64,000 nt of DNA from Xestospongia bergquistia (lineage: Eukaryota; Porifera; Demospongiae; Haplosclerida; Petrosiidae). Below are positions 13,443 to 29,201 of this stretch, piece by piece. Within the stretch, counting starts at the first letter, position 1. Each line of letters starts with the position of its first letter. A model generated the notes under the pieces. The model had not been told where the DNA came from. It saw only the letters and a list, made by a program, of their open reading frames with translations, and did not search any database. The stretch is from NCBI GenBank assembly GCA_963965975.1, contig OZ014425.1:191001-255000 (forward strand), given 5' to 3'. A program made the translations under genes and the position numbers.

Positions 13443-13810
13443 ACAACAACTTATAAACCAAGCAAAGATGAGGTAAGTAAATTGAAATGTTTAATTCTCT
13501 GTTTAGGAATATGATCCTCCCATATGTGACTATGAAACCATGCATCCTCTAGAGGAGGACTTACCCCCAGATTACTTGGATGCACTAAATTGTCCATTAT
13601 ATGAAGAACTGCGCCATGGAGGAACCAGTATGTTATAATATAACTGACAAGCTGTACTACTGTAACGTCTGGACATGTAGAATACGTCATACAGATATGT
13701 GTTATGAATGTGCTAAAGGCAAACCATATTGTCCAGTGTGTGGTCCCATGAAAGTGCCTTTTCCTATAGCTGATGATGTCTCTCCAATGGAACAGAAAAA
13801 TAAGAAATAA
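13443..13810 (+). pseudogene. Broken tandem copy of the small RING gene
   Basis: Close copy of the RING gene at 12611-13071, including promoter, intron 1 and the 3' flank. Three lesions are visible. The start codon is ACA at 13443. A deletion removes the end of exon 2, all of intron 2 and the start of exon 3 (junction about 13619-13626). That deletion shifts the frame, so the exon 2 frame stops at a TAA about ten bases further on. The first zinc-ligand pair of the finger is damaged, and the CRE upstream is mutated. A short frame from 13601 (MKNCAMEEPVCYN...) still reads the C-terminal half, so a truncated peptide is conceivable but unsupported. Confidence 0.8.
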
Positions 13811-13938
13811 TCATTAAAAAAATGTTTTCAAGACATACTATCAAGTAAAAAGTGTTGTGTGTTATTTTCTAAACTAAACATTATATTTAGTTAAAATGTT
13901 GTCGTTTTGAAGGGTATGTATTGTGTATCAGTAATCAT

Positions 13939-15349
13939 TTAGTCATCAAAGTCTGAGAACAATAGGAGACAAACAGCCATTAATATAACCACAATCTAAT
14001 AAAAAGAAATCAATAAATTATATATTAACTATTAATTATACAATATACCTCTCCAACTAAGAATACCATTCCAACAACAGCTACAACAAGTAAATTATCT
14101 TCAATTAAGTTGACCAGTGTTCTTAGACATCCCTAATAATGTGAAGTTACTATTATTAGTAACATATTAGCAATAAGTTACTATTATTAGTAAGAAATCA
14201 CAATAGCAGACTATCAATCAAATCTACAACATTAGTTGTACAATCACTACAACATTATTATTACTACAATAAAACAACATTTAACACATGTCATTTATTA
14301 AATATACAAACATTGTAGTCATAAGATACCTGCTGAAAGAACTCATTTCTACTGATGCCTGTAATTGTACCACAACTTGGGGTAGTCATATTGGGACAAC
14401 ATGACTTTGGGTAAGTGGTACCCATAAGGTTAATCCAATCTTGTACTTGATTAACACCACAGCACTGAAACTAAGAACAAATTCAAAACTTTGTTAACAA
14501 ATATTTTAAATCAAACTGTCACAATACTACCATCCCCCATTTTCTATTCATTCTTTTGTATCTAACTTATTATTTACATCTTGTTGTAGTCGATTCCAAG
14601 CTGCAGTGGTAGCAATGCCTTCAGTACTATTAACTCCATATAATATTAAAGTTGAGTTCAAAGTACTACGAGCCAGACTTTCTGCCTACAACAGAGCACA
14701 TACAATATATAATACATTATTGTCCTTCTTACCTGACCTCTGTACACAATGGCTAATATACCACCAGCCATTTGTGCCAAGAATATAATACCTACTAGAA
14801 CTATATACTACAGGAAATAGAAACTATCACACATTTCATAGAATAATATAAGGAAATGAACTTCCAATGTTTACAACAACTCAAGTATGCTTACCATTTA
14901 TCAACAATAAACACTTATTAAGAACAACATGTACATTTGTAGACAACAGACATATAAATATTTTATGGACATATTGTTTGACAATAGGATACACAAGTAC
15001 ACAAAGTACATCATAGACAAATAAACACTTAATGATCTTACAAAGGCAAGAAGAAACTTGTTTATCTTGGTATCACAAAGGGCACCGACAATCCCTATCA
15101 CAGAGACAAGAAATATAGCACAACCCGCTGCAATTATCACATATGCTCCATATTGAAACTCCTTCAATTCCAAAATAAAACGAAATGATTTGTTCTCCTC
15201 TTCTAGCCATGATCCAACAGTTATAAGACCAACAGCTAGTAACTATATTATTATAATATAATAATATTTCTCTTTATAGACACGGTACTTACTACAAAGA
15301 CCACTTGGATGATCAGAAATACTAACTTCAACAGTTTATTTGCAGCCAT
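13939..15349 (-). CDS. Tetraspanin 1 of 7
   Basis: Four-pass membrane organiser. Exon 1 reads MAANKLLKLVFLIIQVVFV (first membrane helix, start at 15349). The second and third helices lie around FQYGAYVIIAAGCAIFLVSV. The large extracellular loop has the diagnostic QCCGVNQVQDW followed by SCCPN and PSCG cysteines. The final helix and short tail end LLLFSDFDD. The intron layout is the same as in the next six genes. It shares a 136-base promoter region with RPB10 on the other strand. It is the most diverged of the seven, with a CREG-type helix 2-3 turn of its own (ALCDTKINKFLL). Confidence 0.88.
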
Positions 15350-15734
<385 letters not shown>

Positions 15735-15946
15735 GACAACCCTCCATTCAATCAATTGATTCCTCTCTGATTGACAGTAGAATCATGTATACATCTCTTA
15801 TGGCTAATTGCTGATAGTAAACATAAACAATATTATATATTTATATAAGCTGTCATTAGTGAGGGGTCAGCATATACTAAGTAACAGTTATTCTAAAAAA
15901 GGCCAAAAATAATTTCAACAAAAATTGATTCCATTAGAGTACATTA

Positions 15947-16978
15947 TTAAGTCCGATACTCAGCACTGTTTCGTTTGGAGAAGATGCAACAACAAAGGAT
16001 AAGTCCAATGACCACGCCTACTACCTAATTATGTATATATATATATATAGGGAGAAAGAGAATAAACATGAATACCTCTAATAAACCAAATGACAGCCCT
16101 ATTCCACCAATTGCTGCAGCATTCATTTGAATAAAATCAAAGAATGATTCATTACAACCCTGTATAGTAAAACCGAAGTAAATTGATTATATTATATCAC
16201 TTTACCTGTTCATAGACGGATGTTGATTCAATAACTACACAATCCCCACTAGTGCAATTACAACTATTTGGGAATCCATTCCTTATAAAATAAGGCGTGT
16301 CTAGCCAATTATCTGGTGAATCTACTCCACAACATTTAAACTAGTATACAAAGAGATGATGGATATTTATAAATAAAACTCGATCATACGTTGTTTTGGA
16401 CATTATCCACGAATTCATTGACATCAGATTGAAAATCACTGGCATTACTGACACGATAATCATATATAGTGCTATTAAATTGATTTGCATAATAGTCAGC
16501 CTTAAAAGGAAATAAATATAATTATAATAATATAAATTCACATACCAATTGATCCTGGAACACAAAACCAAGGATTCCAGCCACTAATTCTAGTATCACT
16601 ACAATTAGTATCACAATACAATACTGTATAAGGAGATAACTACGTTTATGACAAGATCTGTTCATAACATACTATTAACATGAGAGGCCACCAAAGACCA
16701 CAGGCAGCAATTACTCCAATAATGGCAATGACAAGAGTAACCACACCACAAACAATCAAGATAGGAGCCCCAGAAGCATACTCGTTACCAGTGATAAAGG
16801 CATATGTTCTTCCAACAATGACAAGATAAATCCCTCCACCAACAAGGGCCAAGGCTACAAGCTAAGAATATAGTAATACTACTAACACTTTATAGTATTG
16901 ACTTACCACAAAGAAGATGTTAAGAACAAGAAAAAGGATGCGGGCAAATTGCCCACACGAACCGATATTCTTGGACAT
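15947..16978 (-). CDS. Tetraspanin 2 of 7
   Basis: Start at 16978: MSKNIGSCGQFARILFLVLN opens helix 1, followed by LVALALVGGGIYLVIVG. Helices 2-3 lie in APILIVCGVVTLVIAIIGVI with the ACGLW turn. The large loop begins FKCCGVDSPDNWLDTPYF and has NSCNCTSGDC and GCNESFFDF, so six loop cysteines. The last helix VVGVVIGLILCCCIF leads to a short tail ending AEYRT. The juxtamembrane CCC is a likely palmitoylation site (family knowledge). It begins a subgroup with tetraspanins 3-7, which share the GCN/GCY loop-closing motif and the exon ends. Confidence 0.92.
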
Positions 16979-17432
16979 TTTGTGTAAATACGTTTCTCGT
17001 AATACAACGACGGTGCAATATAGCGCGCACTATAATACAACACGGTATATTAAACACAATGAATTATTATTATTGAAAACATGTGGTCACTCTACTTCGC
17101 TAATGTCAACATCATGTGATAAGGCGCTTCTTAGCAATACTCATCTACTACTCATAACAAATTTGGCATCATAAGACATCAGTTATCTTCACTAGGACAG
17201 CTGTAGTTAGTTTAAAGTACACATAGTATTAAAATATAAAACACAATGTTTTTATATATAATATCTTTTTATTATTAGTGTAAATAATAAAATGAGTTAA
17301 ACAAATGTGTCATCAATCAATATAATATTAAAATGTGTACACAAGATAGTTGTTGTCTTTTTATTATCAACGGAATGAATACTATTTTAAAAATTCACAC
17401 ATGACAAACATTGAAGACTAGAAATGTATAAT
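16979..17432. other. Intergenic, tetraspanin 2 to tetraspanin 3
   Basis: 454 bases holding the 5' flank of tetraspanin 2 (with a GCGCGCAC patch near 17020) and the AT-rich 3' flank of tetraspanin 3. No gene seen; the + strand open frame crossing 16917-17174 is the antisense of exon 1 plus flank. Confidence 0.6.
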
Positions 17433-19260
17433 TTATATTAGCAACACTTTATTATTGGGCTGTTTTGGATGTGTGTTGTCCCTTGAACATCTAAGTATCC
17501 AACACAACATCATAGCTAGTATAAGTCCACTGATCTACAAATAATATCAATACAATTTAAATATAAACATCATTACTTACTTCTACTAGACCAAACACAA
17601 ACCCTAATGATCCAATTGTTACTGAATTTTTTTCCACAAAATTATAGAAACTAGTGTTGCAACCCTATATATCATAATATAATATATTATATGAGTATTA
17701 TTATATCTACCTTATTGTATGTACCCTATATATCATAATATAATATATTATATGAGTCTTATTATACTCTACCTTATTGTATGTACCCTATATATCATAA
17801 TATAATATATTATATGAGTCTTATTATACTCTACCTTATTGTATGTACCCTATATATCATAATATAATATATTATATGAGTCTTATTATATCTACCTTAT
17901 TGTATGTACCCTATATATCATAATATAATATATTATACGAGTCTTATTATATCTACCTTATTGTATATACTAATACCAAAAAGTCTAGTACAATCATCTG
18001 CTGGAGCTGAACATTCGCAGCTACTAGGAAACCCATAACGTGTTATATACAGAATATTGAGGGACAGCCAAGAACCAGTTTCATTGACACCACAACATTT
18101 AAACTAATTATAATAACAATACATTAATATAATATAGCAATATATTACTGTGGATTAATACATTAATATAATATAGCATTATATTACTGTGAATTAATAC
18201 ATTAATATAATATAGCATTATATTACTGTGAATTAATACATTAATATAATGTAGCATTATATTACTGTGAATTAATACATTAATATAATGTAGCAATATA
18301 TTACTGTGAATTAATACATTAATATAATGTAGCATTATATTACTGTGGATTAATACATTAATATAATGTAGCATTATATTACTGTGGATTAATACATTAA
18401 TATAATGTAGCATTATATTACTGTGGATTAATACATTAATATAATGTAGCATTATATTACTGTGGATTAATACATTAATATAATATAGCATTATATTACT
18501 GTGAATTAATACATTAATATAATGTAGCATTATATTACTGTGGATTAATACATTAATATAATGTAGCATTATATTACTGTGGATTAATACATTAATATAA
18601 TGTAGCATTATATTACTGTGGATTGCACTGTATCAACAAAACTATTGACATCAGCATTATAATCAGTGTTGCTTGGGTCCCTGTAGTCTCTGATTGCAAT
18701 CATTAACTTATCATTAACTTCTCCTAGCTATGTCAATGAGAAGAGACATCTCACATATATTATGTGTGTGTGTGATAACTGACCAATCTTCTTTTTGTAA
18801 GCAAATCCAATAGATCCCGAAATAATCTCCAATATGATAACAATCAACATCATAAAGAAATACTGAAGAATCAAGGAAATTTCCGTGAACTGAAAACATT
18901 ATCTCAACTTACAACTAACAGGACAATCCACCATTTACAGGCTCCACCAATAATCCCGACAATAGCAACTATACTAGTTACTACTCCACACAACATGATA
19001 ATAACAGCTCCTGATAGATAATAGCTATCAGTGACATAACTATATGTCACCCCAACAGTGACCAAATAGATTCCTGTACTGAAAATGGCTAGTCCAACAA
19101 ACTATAGAATACATTATATGAACACACTTATCCAATGAGGTCACTAACATATTACTTCATGTATTTATTGTTATAATAAAATTTAGTAGTCACTTACAAA
19201 GAAAAAGATATTGATTCCAATAAAAATGAACCTAATGACTTGACATAATATCTTCTCCAT
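17433..19260 (-). CDS. Tetraspanin 3 of 7 (introns carry two minisatellites)
   Basis: Start at 19260: MEKILCQVIRFIFIGINIFF. The middle exon (about 18920-19100) supplies helices 2-3. The large loop begins FKCCGVNETGSWLSLN and contains SSCECSAPADDC and GCNTSFYNF. The last exon ISGLILAMMLCWILRCSRD ends KVLLI. The exon layout is that of its neighbours, but the gene is nearly twice as long because two introns are filled with tandem repeats (17664-17965, 18121-18624). The coding sequence looks intact. Confidence 0.9.
17664..17965. repeat. 62-bp tandem repeat in a tetraspanin intron
   Basis: About five copies of an AT-rich unit of 62 bases (60 in the later copies). The GTACCC anchor occurs at 17721, 17783, 17845 and 17905. 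Each unit ends in TCTACCTTATTGTATGT, which resembles the + strand view of the intron/exon edge, so the duplication unit overlaps a splice-site region. Confidence 0.9.
18121..18624. repeat. 39-bp tandem repeat, about 13 copies, in a tetraspanin intron
   Basis: Unit begins ACATTAATATAATATAGCA and ends in TTACTGTGGATTAAT; period exactly 39. Copies differ only at a few sites (TATAGC/TGTAGC, GTGG/GTGA). Because 39 is a multiple of three, an antisense frame of 166 codons stays open through it. That frame is a by-product, not a gene. Confidence 0.95.
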
Positions 19261-19389
19261 CTTACTTTTAAAACAGCTGAGTTATCAATTATGTGCGTGA
19301 TACATAAATTAAGATATTATCATTACTACAAACTATCACAACTTATTACATATTATAAAGATAGAGTTTAATGTACTCTGACTAAATTG

Positions 19390-21227
19390 TTAAACTTTTG
19401 GAGAAAATGACTTCTCTTTTCGTTGGTAGCATTTGTAGCAACACAAACAAATGACCATTATAAAAGTTAATATCTAAGGAAGTTTTTGTATAAATTATGT
19501 CAATTAATGTTATTGTTACTTGTAGAACTGTCAGAACAATAGCTGATATCCCAATACCTAAACCATATGTTTTAGCAGTATCTTCAATAAATGACATACA
19601 GCCCTACAATATTGGTATAGGAATGAAACTTAGATTAGTGGTACAGACCTGAGTCCAAACACGAATTGTTGGATTTTGATTTAAAGGTCCACATGTAGTA
19701 AGTGTGATATTATTACACTGACATGATAAAGGTACTGTTGAGCTTCCATTGAAAAAAGTTGTGTTTAGCCAATCATCAGGACCTGTGTACCCACAACATT
19801 TATACTACAGAAGAAATAAAGTACTAAAAATAGTAACATTACAATGTTGTTCTAAGTACTAATAATAGTAACAACAAACTTAGTAACAACTAAAAATAGT
19901 AACACATATCTGACTACACAATACATTAATTATTACTAATACTGGTAACATTACACCCATATATATTAATAGTAACAATCACAATGATGTTACTATAAAT
20001 AGTAACATTGTATTATTAGTAAGTACCTTCTTTTGAAAATAATCAACAAAAACAACTTCATCTGTTGACTGGCGATCAACTGGATAATCCTGTAGAGCTT
20101 GTAACATGTATGACTTGACATTGTCTTTCTAAAAGATCATAAAATTATAATAGAGGTACTAATCCAGAATACTTATAAGGGAGAGTTATATAGTAAATGT
20201 TTATTTGGGAGGGTAAATTCTGTCTGTACATGCTACTACATTTGATAACCTATTTGTAACAATTAATATAAACAGGGTGGTCCCCATTATATTGCTATAT
20301 ATGTCCTTATAGTATATGGGTTAGCCCCTGTGTAATCATTATAATGATTCTGTTGAACAAACACATTATATTTATGTCAACAAATGAGAGTACACAAACA
20401 ACATTTGTGTCTAATATTAAGAACTTACCAAATCAACATATAATACAAAACCAGCAATAAAAGATGATGTTTCTAGCAGTATCACTAGGAATAAGATTAC
20501 CTGATACTACAGAGAATATTAGAATTAATACTGGAATCTTCTTACCACAATTATCAGAGGTAACCATGATATAACAATGCTAATAACCCCTACAAGTCCC
20601 ATCAGTGTAACTACTGTACCACTAGTGATGAGTAACACTGTACCAGATACATTGTTACCAGTAACATATGAAAAATAATTCTCGTTTATATGAAGATAGG
20701 TACCAACTGAAAGGAGAGAGACACCAATAGCCTATAGGAATAGAGTGAATAGACAAATGATGATCAATGACAATGTTTATTAAATTAGTTCCAATTGATT
20801 CAATATTCATGTTCTGTTCAGTAACATAACTATAACATCATTATGACATCATAGTGTACATGATAATTAAGGACATAAGTGCTACATTATAATATTAACA
20901 CATATATACTAATATATAACACATTGTAAGTAATTGTTTGGCATGTCTAGATATAATCAAATTACAAAGTTCAAAGCTAGTATTAATATTTTATTTTTAT
21001 GTGGTTTTCCTAATATAGATCATCCTTGTTTGATTACAGTATTGCATAATACTGCTAACATCAACAAGTGGAACTAATACCTTATCTCTAACACACTTTA
21101 TATGGTGCTACATTTCTGTTATATCAACACTTAAGAGTGTAAGTAAGGATAAACTTACAAAGAAAATGACATTAAGAATAAGTAGAATCCCTATGACTCC
21201 ATATAGACTACACTTACAACACCTCAT
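19390..21227 (-). CDS. Tetraspanin 4 of 7
   Basis: The first exon is read from the ATG at 21227, MRCCKCSLYGVIGILLILN. In-frame ATGs further upstream exist (to 21362), but they would add a tail unlike any neighbour. Helices 2-3: AIGVSLLSVGTYL and VTLMGLVGVISIVI. The loop begins YKCCGYTGPDDWLN and has SCQCNN, TTCG and GCMSFIEDT. The last exon, entered after a short intron near 19487-19530, reads ILTFIMVICLCCYKCYQRKE and ends SPKV. The introns are longer and richer in TAGTAACA-type repeats (19800-20030) than elsewhere in the array. Confidence 0.87.
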
Positions 21228-21512
21228 ACCAGCTATAGCTATAGATAACTGCTGTAACAAGAAGGAAGAAGATACACTTTGAACTGTTGATTTTACTAAT
21301 GTCATGAGATTTATATTATCATTACTATATTGGAGGAGGAGGTAGTGTGCTTTTCTAAACATACCAGTATTTCAATAAAACATTGAAAGTGTTGTATTAA
21401 ATGCATTTTTTTAAAATAACAATAATTATTATACAAAATATATCAAGCAATAAATAACAGCATTATATATAATAAATGTTTTTAAAAATATAACCACAGT
21501 TTGTTGCTGGAG

Positions 21513-22583
21513 TTAGACATATTGGTTTTCCATTTTCTTGGCATAAGTGATACAACAGACCAGAACAAGTGCTAGAATCACACCAATGATCTAAAGGAAT
21601 TATGTAATGATGAAGGTTTAATGATAGGGTGATAACTCACTTCAAATAAACCAAACGCTAACCCAATTCCACCACTAACAAATGCAACATAAACAGCTAA
21701 AGACACTGTGACATTATAACATCCCTGAGATTGAGAGAGATGATGTTACTATGGTAACAACAACCAGACATACTTGAGTCCAAACGAAGCCAGTAAAAGT
21801 ATCAGTTACATTAGCATCATAAGTATATGTGAACATCACATTATTACAATCATCTTCTCCATCATTACAACTGCATGAATCAGGAAGACTTTTGTTATTA
21901 TTATAAATGTAGTCACCATTAAGTCTGCCCCAGTCAGATGGATTAAATGTACCACAACATTTTAGCTATAGAAAAGGTTGATACATAAAATAGCTATATT
22001 ATTATGTCAATATTAGACTTACGTTTCTCTGAAAGGTATCTACAGCGTCATTGATATCATTCATATAATCTGGGGAATCAAGCTGCTGATATTTCATAAT
22101 AGCATCATCCCACTTTTGTTGATACTGGTTACTTGACTCATCCTCAATGCTATCTCTATAGACAAATCCAAGAACTCCAGATATAAACTCCAATAAAATA
22201 ATAATTATTAGAACTCCAGCGTACTAGATTAGGAACATATATCATATTTAATGGTGTACTATTATTAACATACAATTATTAAAAGTGGACGCAGTTTACA
22301 ACAAGTTCCAATAAATCCTACTCCAGAAATGATGGCAGTTATGATGCCAGAGACAATGAGAAGAGCTGCTCCACTAGCATAGTCACTATCAGTGATAAAA
22401 GAATAACTCTGAGATGTAACTTGAAGATAGATTCCCACTGAAAATATGGCAAGACCAATTAACTAAATAAAAAGCATAACCAGTTATCATATTGACTAGT
22501 TAACTTACTAGAAATATCACATTGAAAATGAGAAAGATAATACTTAGTATTATACTACAGACACTACTCGGCTTACTGGACAT
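21513..22583 (-). CDS. Tetraspanin 5 of 7
   Basis: Start at 22583: MSSKPSSVCSIILSIIFLIF. The loop begins LKCCGTFNPSDWGRLNGDY and has DSCSCNDGEDDC and GCYNVTVSL; there are several NxT/S sites (NVT). An exon encodes FISGVLGFVYRDSIEDESSN, the helix 3 end and start of the large loop. Last exon IIGVILALVLVCCITYAKKM, ending ENQYV. The tail and loop pattern groups it with tetraspanins 6 and 7, so these three are probably the youngest duplicates. Confidence 0.92.
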
Positions 22584-22794
22584 ACTGAAGCTTGAGAAAA
22601 AAGAGATTTTTGTGTTGCTAAGAGACCTAACCAAAACTAAATTCATAGCCAATTGTAATTAACAACAAATGAATGTTTTATTTAATAAAAAGGACAATTG
22701 TCCACTCAAAAACTCCAAAGATGTATATTATTAAGACATTGTTAAAGTTTCTACTATTAAATACAGTAAGTTTCCAAAAGATTGCTGAAGCAGT

Positions 22795-23844
22795 TTACAC
22801 ATATTCCTCTTTAAGGGCAGCAGTAATACAACAGACAAGTGCAAGAGCTACAATTACCACTATAATCTAATAGAAATTATAAATTATAACGAGAATAAAT
22901 GAAAGGGTACTACTCACTTCAAACAATCCAAAGGCAAGACCAACTCCAGCTCCAATAATGAAAACATCAGCAGCAAAATTAATTGTCTCATTTAAGCATC
23001 CCTGCAGAGAAAGACAAAGTATGGTTGCTATGGTGACAACAATTGATAAGACGTACTTCAGACCAGAAAAGATCACTGAAACTTCCAGTCTCACCAGTAA
23101 AATTGTATGAAATTGTTATATTAGCACAACCTGTATTACCAAGAGTACATCGACATGATGCTGGAAGGTTTTGTGTTTCATTGACATATTGACTATTAAG
23201 ATTGGGCCAGTCAGATGGTCCATCAATACCACAGCAATCAAACTAATGAGACGATAATAATACATAGTAATTAATAAATAAAAGACTTACATTTTCTTGG
23301 AAAAAATCTACAGCATCATTAGCACTCTCATCATAGTCTGAAGAATCAGGAGTTCGATATGCCTGGATAGCACGAGTCCATCCATCACGATATTGGCTTC
23401 TGGTTTCATCTTCTACCTGATCGCTATAGACAAATCCAAGAATTGCAATCACAATCTCCAGGATAATGATAACAACAACGGCTATAGTATACTAAATGGA
23501 ACAAAGAACTAACTATACAAATATCGAGATCTCTAACATACAATGACAAGAAGTGGACGAAATTTAAAACAACCTCCAATGAATCCTATTCCAGCGATAA
23601 TAGTAGTTATGATACCACACACGATGAGAAGAGCCGCTCCAGTAACATAGTCATCACCAGTAATAAAGGAATAAGTCTGAGTTGTCACTATAAGATAAAT
23701 TCCCACAGCAATAGTGACTAGACCGATCAGCTATAAAAGCTAACAATTAAATTAAAATAACAATAGTTAACTTACCGTGAATATCAGATTGAAAATGATG
23801 AAAATAAAACGAAAGATATTGGCACAAGTACCTAGATTACCCAT
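22795..23844 (-). CDS. Tetraspanin 6 of 7
   Basis: Start at 23844: MGNLGTCANIFRFIFIIFNL. Exons give AILGFVYSDQVEDETRSQYR (end of helix 3 and loop start), FDCCGIDGPSDWPNLNSQYV with ASCRCTLGNTGC, then GCLNETINFAADVFIIG. The last exon IIVVIVALALVCCITAALKE ends EYV. Closest to tetraspanins 5 and 7 in loop and tail. Intact. Confidence 0.92.
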
Positions 23845-24234
23845 GATGAAAGTTCTATACTATGAGGTGACACAGCAGGGCTAGCAAATTGCGGAAGATG
23901 ACTGCAATAAGAGCCCGTGCTAAAATTTGGTCAAGGAATGTGATAAATAAAATTATTAATAATTATTATTAATTAGAATACTTGAAGGGTTTTTTTCATA
24001 GCTAGCATAGTATCTATAGTCTCACGTGACTACTGACTAGTTAGTCTCTGTGAAAAGAGATTGATAAGTAAAATCACTATAGAACATCCATCAACTCTCT
24101 GGACTATTATGGAAACTAGAGATTGTTAGCAAGATATTTATAAAACTAAAATCATTTAATAACTACAAAAACAATATATATAATCAAGGAATGTTAAGTC
24201 ACATCATGCAAAAGTTACAAAAAATATAATCATT
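23845..24234. other. Intergenic, tetraspanin 6 to tetraspanin 7
   Basis: 390 bases, AT-rich except for a patch at 23860-23935 just upstream of tetraspanin 6, which probably holds its promoter. No coding frame or structured repeat seen. Confidence 0.6.
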
Positions 24235-25270
24235 TTAGACAATTTCCTTTTCCCTCTTGGCTGCTGTAATGCAACAGATGAGACCAAAGGCTACCACAAT
24301 GGCCAGAATCTGAGTGAGCAAGTGGGAGAGAAAGATATCACATTCACAACATTAACACAATATCTACCTCAACAATTGCAAATGCGATTCCTATAGATCC
24401 AGAGATATAGGAAATATATTGAGAGAACTCGAGTGTACGATCATAACAGCCCTGCAAAGTAAGAGAGATGAAGGGGACAAGAACAAGAATATACTCTTAC
24501 AATAGTATAGATATTGTTCTCTGAAAAGTTAATTCCATTTGCTGATATGATAACATTTCCACAATTCTCATCTCCTGAACTACATCGACAAGATGAAGGG
24601 AGCATACCACTCCTAACTTGATATGGATTATAAATAGCCCAGTCAGTAGCATTGTCAATACCACAACATTTGAACTAAAAATAACAATAATCACACAATA
24701 ATGAAACATTTTACTTACAGCTCGTTGTGCAGCATCTACAGCATCTCTAGCATCAGTACTATTGTAGTTGGTAATAGCACGCTCCCATCCACTACGATAC
24801 TGTTGAGCAGTTTCTTGTGGAATGTTGTCACTGTAATAAAAACTAAGTCCAGCACCAATAATCTCTAAAATAACAATGATGACCCAGACAATACCATACT
24901 ATAGAGGAGTGGTTACAAATAAAAGATCACTATTATAATCTAGTTCTTACTATAAGAAGTAGTGGACGCCATCTGCCGCAAGCCCCAACACATCCTAGAG
25001 CTCCGATAACGATTGTAATGATGGAAGACACAATTAAAATGATAGGCCCACTCACATCAGTATTACCAGTTATAAAGTCATATTTTTGAGATGTGACAAC
25101 AGCATATATGCCAATGGCAAACAGCACTATGCCAAGGGCCTAAATAGAAATTAATGGTATTAACATTAATTGAAACATTTGTATAATAGAGAAAAGTTTA
25201 CCATATAAAGTATGTTAAAAATAACGAACAAAACTCGAAATATTTGAGCGCACACACCGAGCTGGCCCAT
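24235..25270 (-). CDS. Tetraspanin 7 of 7
   Basis: Start at 25270: MGQLGVCAQIFRVLFVIFNI. The next exon has ALGIVLFAIGIYAVVTSQKY and IILIVSSIITIVIGALGCVG, turning at ACGRW. The large loop begins FKCCGIDNATDWAIYNPY, with SSCRCSSGDENC and GCYDRTLEF. Last exon ILAIVVAFGLICCITAAKRE, ending KEIV. Upstream, at 25369-25376, lies a perfect TGACGTCA. It is the promoter-distal end of the array; the next gene upstream is nischarin on the same strand. Confidence 0.92.
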
Positions 25271-25368
25271 TTCGGAAATTGTAAGGAATCGCTAACGTAG
25301 TAAGTAGGATAACGAAGTACTAATACACCCCTCTAACGAGAAGATAATCGGGCGACTGCTAATAATAG

Positions 25369-25376
25369 TGACGTCA
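25369..25376. promoter_or_regulatory. CRE-type palindrome upstream of tetraspanin 7
   Basis: TGACGTCA about 100 bases upstream of the tetraspanin 7 start codon, in the 187-base gap to the nischarin stop. A candidate bZIP site; no functional evidence. Confidence 0.35.
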
Positions 25377-25421
25377 TCAACTACTGGAATTTAACAGTTT
25401 GCACAAATTATTCACACAAAT

Positions 25422-25452
<31 letters not shown>

Positions 25453-25457
25453 ATATA

Positions 25458-29136
<3,679 letters not shown>

Positions 29137-29201
29137 AGTGCTAAAGATGAGTTTGGGCGTGGTTGACTAGGAGGAGTGGCTACCTTCTGCAAAGCAGGAA
29201 G
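29137..29201. promoter_or_regulatory. 65-bp bidirectional promoter, nischarin / CYB5R
   Basis: The two divergent ATGs (29136 on -, 29202 on +) are only 65 bases apart. The gap contains GGGCGTGG and GGAGTGGC (GC-box-like) and no TATA. 5' leaders must be extremely short, or transcription starts overlap. Confidence 0.6.

Noticed and set aside
16917-17174. 85-codon + strand frame upstream of tetraspanin 2
   Set aside because: Antisense to exon 1 and promoter flank; no homology or splice support.
18108-18608. Antisense 166-codon frame with a perfect 13-residue repeat
   Set aside because: It is the 39-bp intronic minisatellite read in a frame that stays open because 39 is divisible by three; it overlaps a tetraspanin intron.
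17664-18624. CRISPR-like arrays
   Set aside because: The repeats are directly tandem with no spacers, lie in introns, and the DNA is eukaryotic.
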